Source of the DNA: a bacterium
GTDB taxonomy: Bacteria > Armatimonadota > JACIXR01
DNA: 64,000 bases
Assembly: GCA_014360495.1 (NCBI GenBank)
Contig: JACIXR010000002.1
Span: forward strand, 228,039 to 292,038
Direction: 5' to 3'
The notes under the pieces were generated by a model. It ran no database searches and had not been told where the DNA came from. It worked only from the letters and a program-made list of their open reading frames with translations. Below are positions 18,184 to 26,410 of the stretch, in pieces. The position numbers and the translations under genes were made by a program. Each line of letters opens with the position of its first letter. The stretch's first letter is position 1.

Positions 18184-20488
18184 TTTCCCTCAACTTTCTC
18201 TCCGCCATTTCCATAATGGTGCGAGCATTATAGTGGCAATCGTTATAAATCCCCCTTCTCCTCAACATCTCCTTAACCTCCACAATCATCCAAAATCTGT
18301 TCATTAAATACCATTCCTTCAAGCCCGCAATCATTATCTCCTGGGGAGGCAATCCCTTCTCCTCGCCCCTCTTGAACCTTCGCCACCAGTTCTCAAACTT
18401 CCTCACCTGCCTCGCCCTCTTTATATTTCCCCACTCCTCCTTTTCCTTCTCCGTTAGAGCTCGCCATTTCCCATCATCTGTGTAGATGAAGTTCTCATCA
18501 AGCAAATCCTCCAAGCTCCTCTCAAGCTTTCCTCCGCCGAGCGCGGCAAGGAAGGGTGGCTGAATCTCGCTATAGCTCTTCGGCTCCTGAAGGAATTCCT
18601 CAAGCCATTGGAGGGCGGATGCAACATCCGTTATCACGCCGAATATCTGCCCCTGTTCGCGGGAGGGGATTTGCCCCGAGAGGAAATAATAGCCGTCAAT
18701 ATTCACGAAGTTCTCATCCAAGAGCTTGAGGAAATCCTCGTAATCCTTTAAGCCGAGCTTGACCAAATGACCCATATCAATGTCTTGGGATAGGCACCAA
18801 CCGATGAACTCGCTATGCAATCTCTTCCCTTCCCTCTCCTCATTTATCGTCTTGGGAAGCTTCCTCAACCTCTCCTCAAGCCAATCAATCGCCTCCTCAA
18901 TCTCTATCTTCCTCTTAATCCTCACTCCATTGCTTATACTGGGCTTATAGGCGTGGATGAGGACATCGTAGCCGACCGCTCCAGATGCATTCACTTGATT
19001 GAAAGTCCTCTGCAATTTATCAAAGACGCCTATGTAGGCTAAATTGAAGCCGGCGTTGGTAAGGGCGGTTTGAATTGCCTCCCAGACAGCTGTTTTGGAG
19101 TTGTGGAAGGTGAGGGTGAGGAATCTTCCCGGCTTCAAAACGCGGAAAATCTCCCTGAAAGATTTCTCCATCAATTCCCTATATTCATCCAATCCCTTTC
19201 TTTGGACGGGATTGATGATTGCTTCCTCATCAATTTTAGTGAAATGACCGAGCCAGGCTTCCCAGACGAAATTGAGCTCAGAATAATTGATATTGGCACC
19301 ATATGGCGGGTCAGTGAAACAATAATCAATTGAGCTATTGGGAATTTGCGAGAGATTAGTCGCGGATTGAGTGGAGATGATGACAGAAGACTGAATGGTG
19401 GGAAAATGAATTTTTGAAATTTTTAGGAGGCTTTTATTCAAATAGTCGTTTAACACATTTCGCTCTTGCATCAAAGATGGAACATATAAAGTTCCTGAAA
19501 GATAATTGAGAGGATAACTTACATCCGCACGGAAACGGTTTATTTTGCTTTCCCCAAACATAACGCCTGTAAGTCCAAAAAGTAGTTTGTCCCTTATATA
19601 ATTATCGCCGATATATTCCTCCGCTTCCTTCCACAGTCTTGCGAGAGCCCAGAGGTTGCGTTTAGTGAAGAATTGGTCAACCCGATAAATCCCCCTGGGA
19701 TAATTTCGCTTTGGCTCTTTCCCTCTAAACTCATTCCTTGGATACCAGTAGGGGATTTCCCGCTCCTCTATCTCCCTCAGCCTCTCCAAATCAAATTCAC
19801 TCACCCTATCCCTTCTCCTTCCGCATTTCTCACATCTATATTCCACCTCCACTGGCTCAGTGCCGACCAATCTCGCCCTCATTTTGTTGAGCTCAAAAGA
19901 GCAATGGGGGCATTCCCATCCCCTCAAAACATCATCCCCCTTGACCGCTACATCCCAGAATCTCATCTTCGTTTCGCACATCGGACACTGATAGACATCG
20001 CTCCAAATCGTGAAGATTATTTCCGCCTTCCCTCCGCACTTACGACATCTCGTCTCATAGAGCCAATCCATCTCCTCCCTCACATTCTCCTCAATCTCCC
20101 TCACAGCCCTCTTGAACTCTTCTGGATTTATGGGAGTTGTATAATTTTTCGCTATGAAGGTGGCGGCGGGGCAGAGGTCTATGAGGATGGCGTTTCTTCC
20201 CGTTAAGAGTGCGGCGACTCCCGTCATCCCCGAGCCGCAGAAGGGGTCCAAGACGAGGTCGCCCGGGGATGTAAAGTGCTCAATCAATTTAGCGATTCCT
20301 TGGGGAGGGACTTTCGTCCAATACATATGAGCGTTATAGATGGGGTCGTTTTTGCCCGATTTTATGTCTTCTGTATAGATTGAGGCGTTGTAGTCGTCGT
20401 TATCGGGATTGAAGGGCTTACCGAACTCCCGCACGAAATCGGAGATATAGGGATTCTCCTCCCAAGAGAAAAGTTTCTCTCTGTCCAT
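18176..20488 (-). CDS. Zinc-ribbon DNA methyltransferase (N6-adenine/N4-cytosine type) of the BREX-like system
   Basis: This 770-residue protein has the AdoMet-binding motif DPFCGSGMTG (about 81-90) and, far downstream, the catalytic motif TDPPYG (about 392-397). Between them are four CxxC pairs (about 148/151, 168/171, 193/196, 219/222), which should form two zinc ribbons. That layout resembles zinc-ribbon methylases of the COG1743/DUF1156 kind rather than PglX. BREX methyltransferases mark host DNA so phage DNA can be distinguished. The C-terminal 250 residues are helical and could be the target-recognition part. The ATG at 20488 was chosen because a perfect promoter (20530-20502) overlaps the longer TTG-started frame. 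Confidence 0.85.
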   Translation of the reverse strand: MDREKLFSWEENPYISDFVREFGKPFNPDNDDYNASIYTEDIKSGKNDPIYNAHMYWTKVPPQGIAKLIEHFTSPGDLVLDPFCGSGMTGVAALLTGRNAILIDLCPAATFIAKNYTTPINPEEFKRAVREIEENVREEMDWLYETRCRKCGGKAEIIFTIWSDVYQCPMCETKMRFWDVAVKGDDVLRGWECPHCSFELNKMRARLVGTEPVEVEYRCEKCGRRRDRVSEFDLERLREIEEREIPYWYPRNEFRGKEPKRNYPRGIYRVDQFFTKRNLWALARLWKEAEEYIGDNYIRDKLLFGLTGVMFGESKINRFRADVSYPLNYLSGTLYVPSLMQERNVLNDYLNKSLLKISKIHFPTIQSSVIISTQSATNLSQIPNSSIDYCFTDPPYGANINYSELNFVWEAWLGHFTKIDEEAIINPVQRKGLDEYRELMEKSFREIFRVLKPGRFLTLTFHNSKTAVWEAIQTALTNAGFNLAYIGVFDKLQRTFNQVNASGAVGYDVLIHAYKPSISNGVRIKRKIEIEEAIDWLEERLRKLPKTINEEREGKRLHSEFIGWCLSQDIDMGHLVKLGLKDYEDFLKLLDENFVNIDGYYFLSGQIPSREQGQIFGVITDVASALQWLEEFLQEPKSYSEIQPPFLAALGGGKLERSLEDLLDENFIYTDDGKWRALTEKEKEEWGNIKRARQVRKFENWWRRFKRGEEKGLPPQEIMIAGLKEWYLMNRFWMIVEVKEMLRRRGIYNDCHYNARTIMEMAERKLRENG

Positions 20489-20501
20489 TTTACTCAGGAA
20501 A

Positions 20502-20530
20502 ATTATAGAGGAGTTGGTGCGATTAATCAA
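20502..20530 (-). promoter_or_regulatory. Promoter of the methyltransferase-brxF operon, near-leaderless
   Basis: On the reverse strand TTGATT (20530-20525) and TATAAT (20507-20502) are 17 bases apart. Thirteen bases separate the -10 box from the ATG at 20488, with no Shine-Dalgarno sequence. Transcription would start about seven bases before the ATG. Confidence 0.7.
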
Positions 20531-20533
20531 TTA

Positions 20534-20600
20534 ATTTGGAGGGACGACCTTTTTGCCATTGCGAGGCTTCCCGAAGGGAAGCCTCGCAATAAGAGGGATG
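20534..20600. repeat. Dispersed palindromic repeat
   Basis: This unit carries GGAGGGACGACCTTTTTG followed by a perfect 15-bp hairpin with a GAA loop at 20558-20590 (ATTGCGAGGCTTCCC and its complement). The same GGAGGGACGACC tail, inverted, appears at 32027, showing that the repeat extends beyond the hairpin. Confidence 0.75.
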
Positions 20601-20609
20601 CGCCTAAAA

Positions 20610-20741
20610 TTGGGAACTTTTTTGAGAAGAAATTCGTCTAAATATCTGGATAGACAAGCTGCTTTCCGCGCTTGTTCCCACAAACACCTCCTTTCTGGTT
20701 TTGCCCCCCGGCGGGCGTGCCCTTGAGGGCGCGCCCGCTCG
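20610..20741 (-). ncRNA. Structured 3' element, copy 1 (candidate RNA)
   Basis: Read on the reverse strand downstream of the winged-helix gene, a GC-rich hairpin (20703-20741) is followed by GGGAACAAGC, a loop containing GGAAAGC, GCTTGTCTATCCA, then TTTAGACG and AAAAAAGTTCCC. ACAAGC pairs with GCTTGT, and GTCTA pairs with TAGAC. The same order of parts occurs at 26201-26320 on the forward strand with sequence changes in loops. A conserved RNA or a mobile-element end are both possible; function is unknown. Confidence 0.4.
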
Positions 20742-20743
20742 CT

Positions 20744-21391
20744 TTATTCCTTCCTCTTCATCTCCCTTAAATACCTCCACCCCTTATCCGTCAACTCCCA
20801 TATCCCATATGGAGAATCCTTCCTTAAATAACCCTCTTTAACAAGCCTCAGGCGTTCCCACTGCATTTTATTATCCCATCTTCTTGCTTTCCCGCTTGGC
20901 AGATAATCCTTATCGTCCTTGGTGAGAACATCTTTCATTTTCTCATAAACCCTCTCTCTAACATCTCTCACCTCTCCCCTCCCTCCCATCTCCGCTAATG
21001 CTTCCAAAATCGGAAGCCTATAAGCGCCCTGCGGGGTTGTATTCTTTGCCCTACGTCGAGTTTCTTGCTCTACCTCAGCGTTTAAAAGGGAGAGCACCTC
21101 ATCCTTGTAACTTTTTGGTATCACGACTTCCTGAATTATTATATCCCTATATTTTCTCAACTGGCGCCAAGGAGATTTGCGATAATTTTTTGGTTTGAGG
21201 ACAGCGGTATATTCGCCATTGAGAAGTCTTATCTCCTCAATCTGGAAGTCAAGATAGTAGCCGTTTTTAGCTAAAGCTCTAACATAGATATACTTCCTCC
21301 CTTTGCTTACACTAATATTTCCTATTTTCTCCCCTTCCTTAATAATAAGGGGAGCTTTTTCCAATTCCTCATCGGGATAGAAAAGCTCCAT
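20744..21391 (-). CDS. Mrr-N-type winged-helix protein
   Basis: This 215-residue soluble protein has two parts. The N-terminal 95 residues are beta-rich and unrecognised. The C-terminal part (about 125-210) resembles the winged-helix N-terminal domain of Mrr restriction enzymes (LEALAEMGGRGEVRDVRERV, then MQWERLRLVKEGYL and WELTDKGWRYL). The Mrr nuclease domain itself is absent. Such stand-alone domains bind DNA and are common beside restriction or modification genes, so a regulator or DNA-recognition subunit of the adjacent defence genes is plausible. The second ATG (21391) was chosen because AGGAGG lies eight bases upstream of it but only two from the first. Confidence 0.65.
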   Translation of the reverse strand: MELFYPDEELEKAPLIIKEGEKIGNISVSKGRKYIYVRALAKNGYYLDFQIEEIRLLNGEYTAVLKPKNYRKSPWRQLRKYRDIIIQEVVIPKSYKDEVLSLLNAEVEQETRRRAKNTTPQGAYRLPILEALAEMGGRGEVRDVRERVYEKMKDVLTKDDKDYLPSGKARRWDNKMQWERLRLVKEGYLRKDSPYGIWELTDKGWRYLREMKRKE

Positions 21392-21526
21392 AATCATCGC
21401 CTCCTAATGAAATGATAATCTAACGAAGGATTTTGTAAACATTATTCTGCGCAGGCGTATGTCTTTATATCCGCTAAGACGCTACTCGCCTTACACAATC
21501 TCTTTTGTTCTCAAGGAGGGATTATA

Positions 21527-21553
21527 ATGGCTTTTGGGAAAGAAAGATTCTAA
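21527..21553 (+). CDS. Possible eight-residue leader peptide
   Basis: AAGGAGGG is followed after six bases by an ATG and an eight-codon frame MAFGKERF ending in TAA, 88 bases before the large secreted protein start. The ribosome site is better than most in the window. It may be a leader peptide or chance; TATAAT at 21523-21528 overlaps it and could instead be a -10 box. Confidence 0.25.
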   Translation: MAFGKERF

Positions 21554-21641
21554 ACAGGCAGTTATAATCTCCCCACCCCGCATAAATACATTGCACAAGT
21601 TGGGAAGAAAATTTATAAACATTACAGGGAGGCGATTATCT

Positions 21642-24600
21642 ATGATTTTTAGCTATAGAATAACCAGAAGGATTTCCAATATAAGAGCTTCGCTCCCAAG
21701 GCTTTCAATTATCGCTTCAATCGTTCTCCTCCTAACCTCTTATTCCCTGGCGCAGAAGGTTCTCTTCGCGATACCCACCGGCACAAAATCAATAATCTGG
21801 GAAGCGGAGAAGGCGGATAGATTGGGGAAGTGGGAAGTCCTTGCGGATAAGAAAGCTCACGGAGGTTTCTATGTCCGTCCCCAAGAGCTCAATAACTCGC
21901 TTTTGGCTTTTCCCTTTGAGGTAAAGCAGCCGACAACTCTCAGAATCTATCCCTTATGGTGGAGACATGGGGAAAGAAAGACGGTAAAAAGGTTCCCTTA
22001 TCCCCTTCCTCGCTACTGTGGTCCCGATACCCTCTCCATTTACGGAAACTATTGCTTCTTCACTGCACCTATAGTGGGGAAAGTAGGAATTATTGATATG
22101 AAAAGCGAGAAGGTAATCAAGGTATTGGATATAGGTGGCTATCCAGTGGACATAGCGGTCAATGAGAATCTGGGGAAAGTCTACATAGCGGATGCTATCG
22201 GCGACCGCCTTGTAGTGTTGGATGGACGCTCTCAGAGGAAAATAGGGGAAATCAACTTGCCCAAATGCCCATGGTCGCTAACGGTAAAGGGTAATAGCCT
22301 GTATGTAGCTTGTAAGGAAGAAAAGATGCTGGTTCAAATAGATATGGAGAGGGATGCGATAACTCGGCAGATAAATCTGCCCTTGGAGCCAGCAAGGGTG
22401 GAGATAAGGGAAGGGGAGACTGCCCAGCTATTGGTATGGGGGTTTCCGAGGATAATTGAAACGGAAAACCTCAGCTTCCTGACGCCCTATGAGGAGTTCT
22501 TCGCTCCTCAGAGCAGAAAGAGAGTGAGCGCCGGGGAGAATATATCTTATGATGCCTCTGAGCTCCACAGGATAAGGGTTCAGAAGGAGGGCGTTACGAA
22601 ATGGATAGATGTCAAGTCCATAACGGGAGAATCTCGGGTATCCCCTATACCATCCCTCAAGCCCTCCCCTGGTCCCGACGCTCTTTCTTTCTATAAAGGA
22701 TTATTATATTTCTCCGCCCCGTTGGCGGGTAAGATAGGGGTTGTGGATACCTCCAAGGATGAGCTTATTGGTTCAGTGGATATCGGTGGATATATAGCGG
22801 ATATTGTGGACGATGGCAAGGGGAAGCTCTATGTTGCTGATGCGACGAGCAACAGGATATTGATTGTGGATATGGAGAAGAGGAGCATTATAGGGGAGGC
22901 GAAAACCAGTTCTCCGCCCTTATCGCTCGTGGTTCATAGAGGAAGGTTATTTGTCAACCTCGGGAGAGAGCTTTCCATATACGAGGTTCCTAAGCTTAAT
23001 CAATTAAAGAATATACAATTCCCCAGCGATATCGCCTATCTCGTTAGGTTTGACCCCTGGGAATTGGAGGGTTGGTGGCCTTATTATCCCGATGAGAGAA
23101 TTGCCCCTATTATGATGGAGCATCCGCGCGTGATTGTTCAATTCACTCCTTTAATCTTTGAGCCGGGGAGTTTATCAAGCAAGGGGATGGCTGGCAAAAC
23201 CGAGCCACTTCCGGCGAGGAAGAGGAGAGCAGAGTGGAAAGAGGGCAATGTTGTTAAGACAATCGTTGCCAACAATGACCATACCCTTTCAATAGGGAAT
23301 AAAGTTTTGGATGTTAGTGCGATAACCGACTATCAGCTTCTTCCGAAATCCCTTCCTCTCTCCAAGAAAGATATACCAGGGACGATATCCTTCCGCATTG
23401 ATAACGGGGAGAGTTACGATTGGATGCGAGGAATTTGGATAACTCCTGACCAGGGATTATTGCTTGTTAACGGGACAGAGGAGTTCTGGCAATGGAATGG
23501 AGTATTATTCAATCTCTCACCGGGAAGGCACATTCTCTATATTGAACCCCATAGCCTTTCCGCTATGATAGATGGCGTTGTTGTTTCAAATGCTTTGGAG
23601 GGAAAGTTGGAATTAGTGCTAGAGCCTAAACCTGCAAAAAGCCATTGGGTGTTCTACTACAACGAGGTCCCCAGGGTTGTTTTGAGGGCTAAGAACTTGG
23701 CTAATTCCAGCTTACAATTTAGGTGTAAGTTAGAGCTTAAGAATTACATGGGGGAGGTAGTTTGGAATGGTGAGATTGCGGGCAAGGTTATGCCGGGGAA
23801 GGTATGGGAGAAGGAATTCGCATATAAGCTAAAGGATATGGGACGCTATGAATTAAGCGTTAGGGCATATTCCAGCGAAGGGATGGAGTTGAGGAGCGTT
23901 CGCTTTCTTGTTCTTCCCAAGTTAGAGCATCCTCGCATGTTATTCAGAAGAGATGATATACCTGAAATCAAAAAGCGGATAGAGAAGTTCCAGCCTCTTT
24001 ATGATAAATTTTTCACCTGGCTGAAAAGCGAGTGTGTTAGGGAGGATTTCCTCCCAAAGAGCTTTTCCGCTTCAACCGCTGTGCCGGGAGGGAGGTGTTG
24101 GCGACGCTACGACCTGGGGTGGAATATGCTATCCTTGGCATTTGGGACCATTTTCGCGCCAACCCAAGAGGATAGGGAGTTCTTCCGAACCCGTTTGGAA
24201 CCTCTCCTCAAGTTGCGAGATTTCTCTTGGTATTGCACATTCCATCATCATGGTCCGTTCTTCCCCGGAGCTGAAACCATAGTTTTTGATATTTCCGCTA
24301 TGTATTCGGAGGAGGCGAGAAAAACCATTCGGGAAGAATTCGCAAAGCGCATGGGCGATATGGATATGTTCCCTTGGACGCTCGTATCCATAGAAGAGCC
24401 CTTAACATCGCAAAAGAGGGCGCTTCTTTTCAAGATTCTTATGTGGTCGGTCAATTGGGATAGGTATTTCACTTTACATTTTGGGAAGCGGGGAGGCTCT
24501 TGGTGGCTAAATCCCCGCACTTGGTGTCATTGTCCCTTTGCTGGCTATGTCATCTCCTCCTTGTATCTCCGCAACTTCTTCGGAGAGAAGAGGCTATTCT

Positions 24601-26012
24601 CCAAACCCTATTACCAGGGATTTCTCACATTCCACGAATGTATTCGCCCCTACAAAGATAACAAGAATTTCCTTGCTCCTTATTACGGACCCCGACCAGC
24701 CCACAAAATGGGAGAATGGGCCGGAGAAGCGGGAATCGGTTGGGGAAGAGAGGGGAGATGGGTCTTGGCTGCTTTAACGAATCATCCCCTTCTCAAAAGC
24801 CTTTGCTCCGATTTGGATTTGCAAAAGCTTGCCCTTGCTGTGGCTTTGGGATACGAGCCGGATGCTCCGGGCGTCAATATAGAAGAACTTCCACCAACTT
24901 TGCTCTTTGAACCAGAAGGATGGGTCGTTGCGAGGTCAAATTGGAGTTCTAACCTCACGGAGTTGAATTTCATCTGTGGCATCAGAGACCATGTGTATTT
25001 GGATAGACCAACGACATTCAGGATAGCCAAGAGCGGGGAATTTCTCATAGGAACTGCCGCTTTGGGAGGGGATGATGGTCATCCCGGCAGACCATCTAAT
25101 GGAAATGCATGGGGAAATGTCGTGGTGATTGGGGACTCTTGGATGGAATCGTGGTGGAAAAACCAGTGGCCACAGCGGGAAACGGAATATGCCATAGTTG
25201 ATAGGTTTTCCACCTCAGCCTATGAATATATATCCCGAGACAGAAGGCTTTTCGGCTATTCTCCCGCGGAAGGAGGGTATGGAGGAGGGTTAGACTTTCA
25301 TGGTCATACATCCTCCCCCTTCATTCGTGAAGGGGAGATACTCGCCTATGAAACGACGCCGGAATTTGATTATGTAGCAGGAGATGCCACGAATGGTTGG
25401 CTTCCAAGCGAGGCGGAGGAGGTCTACAGGCAAATCGTCTTCATCAAACCGAATGTCGTCGTTATTTATGACCGGGTAGTTCTTGCTTCCCCTGAGAAGG
25501 AGGCAAAATGGCTCTCGGCTACTGGTCCCGTGCTTGAATTGGAACATAAGCGATTTCGTGTAGAGAATAGCGGGGTTTCCCTTTACGCAGATGTGCTTCT
25601 CCCGGAGCAACCCATATTCCGCACTTTCTCAGCGAAGGAATACCACGATTTATTCCAGGGAGGCGCGCTGGAGCAGAGAGTTTTGGAAATAACGAATGGC
25701 GAAAAAGGTCAGAAGAAGGTGGAATTTCTTATAGCGATGGTTGTGGGGGAGGGGGTAGTAGAGCCTCTTAGCGCGAGGATAACGAGGATAGACGAGGAAG
25801 AAGTGGTAGTGATGTTCAGCTATAAAGGCAAGGAATACAGCGTTGCTTTTAAGAGGGAGGGATTTCCTGGTGGGTGGATTTCCCTGCCATCCTCCCCTCT
25901 GAAACATATATTTGTTGATTATGTTTACGATTCCTATAGGCAATGGAGGAGCTATCCAAGATATAATAGATGGATAAAGGATGTAAGACTTAAATTTCTC
26001 AATCTCCATTAG
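21642..26012 (+). CDS. Secreted beta-propeller / heparinase II/III-like polysaccharide lyase
   Basis: A 1456-residue exported protein. The ATG at 21642 has GGGAGGCGAT upstream and gives a signal anchor at about 20-37. Two homologous YVTN-type beta-propeller blocks (about 120-220 and 345-450) share FFTAPIVGKVGIID / YFSAPLAGKIGVVD and YIADA / YVADA segments, indicating an internal duplication. A beta-sandwich region follows. From about 760 comes an (alpha/alpha) toroid with FHHHGPFFPGAE, and from about 1100 a heparinase II/III-like sandwich (VVARSNWSS, GHTSSPFIREGE, VVIYDRVV). Such lyases cleave uronic-acid polysaccharides by beta-elimination. The substrate is not predictable here. The upstream spacer is shared with the divergent winged-helix gene. 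Confidence 0.75.
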   Translation: MIFSYRITRRISNIRASLPRLSIIASIVLLLTSYSLAQKVLFAIPTGTKSIIWEAEKADRLGKWEVLADKKAHGGFYVRPQELNNSLLAFPFEVKQPTTLRIYPLWWRHGERKTVKRFPYPLPRYCGPDTLSIYGNYCFFTAPIVGKVGIIDMKSEKVIKVLDIGGYPVDIAVNENLGKVYIADAIGDRLVVLDGRSQRKIGEINLPKCPWSLTVKGNSLYVACKEEKMLVQIDMERDAITRQINLPLEPARVEIREGETAQLLVWGFPRIIETENLSFLTPYEEFFAPQSRKRVSAGENISYDASELHRIRVQKEGVTKWIDVKSITGESRVSPIPSLKPSPGPDALSFYKGLLYFSAPLAGKIGVVDTSKDELIGSVDIGGYIADIVDDGKGKLYVADATSNRILIVDMEKRSIIGEAKTSSPPLSLVVHRGRLFVNLGRELSIYEVPKLNQLKNIQFPSDIAYLVRFDPWELEGWWPYYPDERIAPIMMEHPRVIVQFTPLIFEPGSLSSKGMAGKTEPLPARKRRAEWKEGNVVKTIVANNDHTLSIGNKVLDVSAITDYQLLPKSLPLSKKDIPGTISFRIDNGESYDWMRGIWITPDQGLLLVNGTEEFWQWNGVLFNLSPGRHILYIEPHSLSAMIDGVVVSNALEGKLELVLEPKPAKSHWVFYYNEVPRVVLRAKNLANSSLQFRCKLELKNYMGEVVWNGEIAGKVMPGKVWEKEFAYKLKDMGRYELSVRAYSSEGMELRSVRFLVLPKLEHPRMLFRRDDIPEIKKRIEKFQPLYDKFFTWLKSECVREDFLPKSFSASTAVPGGRCWRRYDLGWNMLSLAFGTIFAPTQEDREFFRTRLEPLLKLRDFSWYCTFHHHGPFFPGAETIVFDISAMYSEEARKTIREEFAKRMGDMDMFPWTLVSIEEPLTSQKRALLFKILMWSVNWDRYFTLHFGKRGGSWWLNPRTWCHCPFAGYVISSLYLRNFFGEKRLFSKPYYQGFLTFHECIRPYKDNKNFLAPYYGPRPAHKMGEWAGEAGIGWGREGRWVLAALTNHPLLKSLCSDLDLQKLALAVALGYEPDAPGVNIEELPPTLLFEPEGWVVARSNWSSNLTELNFICGIRDHVYLDRPTTFRIAKSGEFLIGTAALGGDDGHPGRPSNGNAWGNVVVIGDSWMESWWKNQWPQRETEYAIVDRFSTSAYEYISRDRRLFGYSPAEGGYGGGLDFHGHTSSPFIREGEILAYETTPEFDYVAGDATNGWLPSEAEEVYRQIVFIKPNVVVIYDRVVLASPEKEAKWLSATGPVLELEHKRFRVENSGVSLYADVLLPEQPIFRTFSAKEYHDLFQGGALEQRVLEITNGEKGQKKVEFLIAMVVGEGVVEPLSARITRIDEEEVVVMFSYKGKEYSVAFKREGFPGGWISLPSSPLKHIFVDYVYDSYRQWRSYPRYNRWIKDVRLKFLNLH

Positions 26013-26076
26013 ACCCGTTATAGAGGGAAGTGTGAAGAAGAGATTGGGGAAAGCGAGGTGGGGAGGAGGCAAGCAT

Positions 26077-26185
26077 TTTCCTGCGATGCGAGGGGCGACC
26101 ATTTTGTCATTGCGAGCGATAGCTAAGCAACGTTTCCCTCCTTGCGAGCCTTCTGCTTCGCATAAGGCTCGCAATAACGGGAGGA
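26077..26185. repeat. Dispersed palindromic repeat cluster
   Basis: Two units: GGGGCGACCATTTTGTCATT followed by GCGAGCGATAGC, then TTGCGAGCCTTCTGCTTCGC followed by ATAAGGCTCGCAATAA. The second has an imperfect palindromic centre that has drifted on one side. These lie after the polysaccharide lyase gene. Confidence 0.7.
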
Positions 26186-26200
26186 TTTTGTAAAAAATTT

Positions 26201-26320
26201 TGGGCGTGCCACCTTTCGGTGGCACGCCCAGGGAGCAAGCTCGAAAGACTGCTTGTCTGTCCATTATATTAGACGCATAAACCTTAAAAAAGTTCACCAA
26301 AATTATTTTGGGAATTATTT
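26201..26320 (+). ncRNA. Structured 3' element, copy 2 (candidate RNA)
   Basis: A hairpin with the stem GGGCGTGCCACC (26202-26231) is followed by GGGAGCAAGCTCGAAAGACT, GCTTGTCTGTCCA, TTAGACG and AAAAAAGTTCACC. The order and pairing (CAAGC with GCTTG, GTCT with AGAC) match copy 1 at 20610-20741 on the opposite strand. Both copies lie 3' of a gene in the same sense. No coding potential is apparent. Confidence 0.4.
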
Positions 26321-26355
26321 TTTTGCTTCAAAATAGAATCAAGACAAAAAAACTA

Positions 26356-26383
26356 TTGACAGGATTTTTAGTTGTATTAAAAT
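26356..26383 (+). promoter_or_regulatory. Promoter of prepilin-like gene 1
   Basis: TTGACA (26356-26361, perfect -35) and TAAAAT (26378-26383) are 16 bases apart. Transcription from here gives an untranslated leader of about 230 bases before the GTG at 26622, unusually long for this window. Confidence 0.6.
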
Positions 26384-26410
26384 GGTAAGTGAATAAAATT
26401 AAAAATGAAG

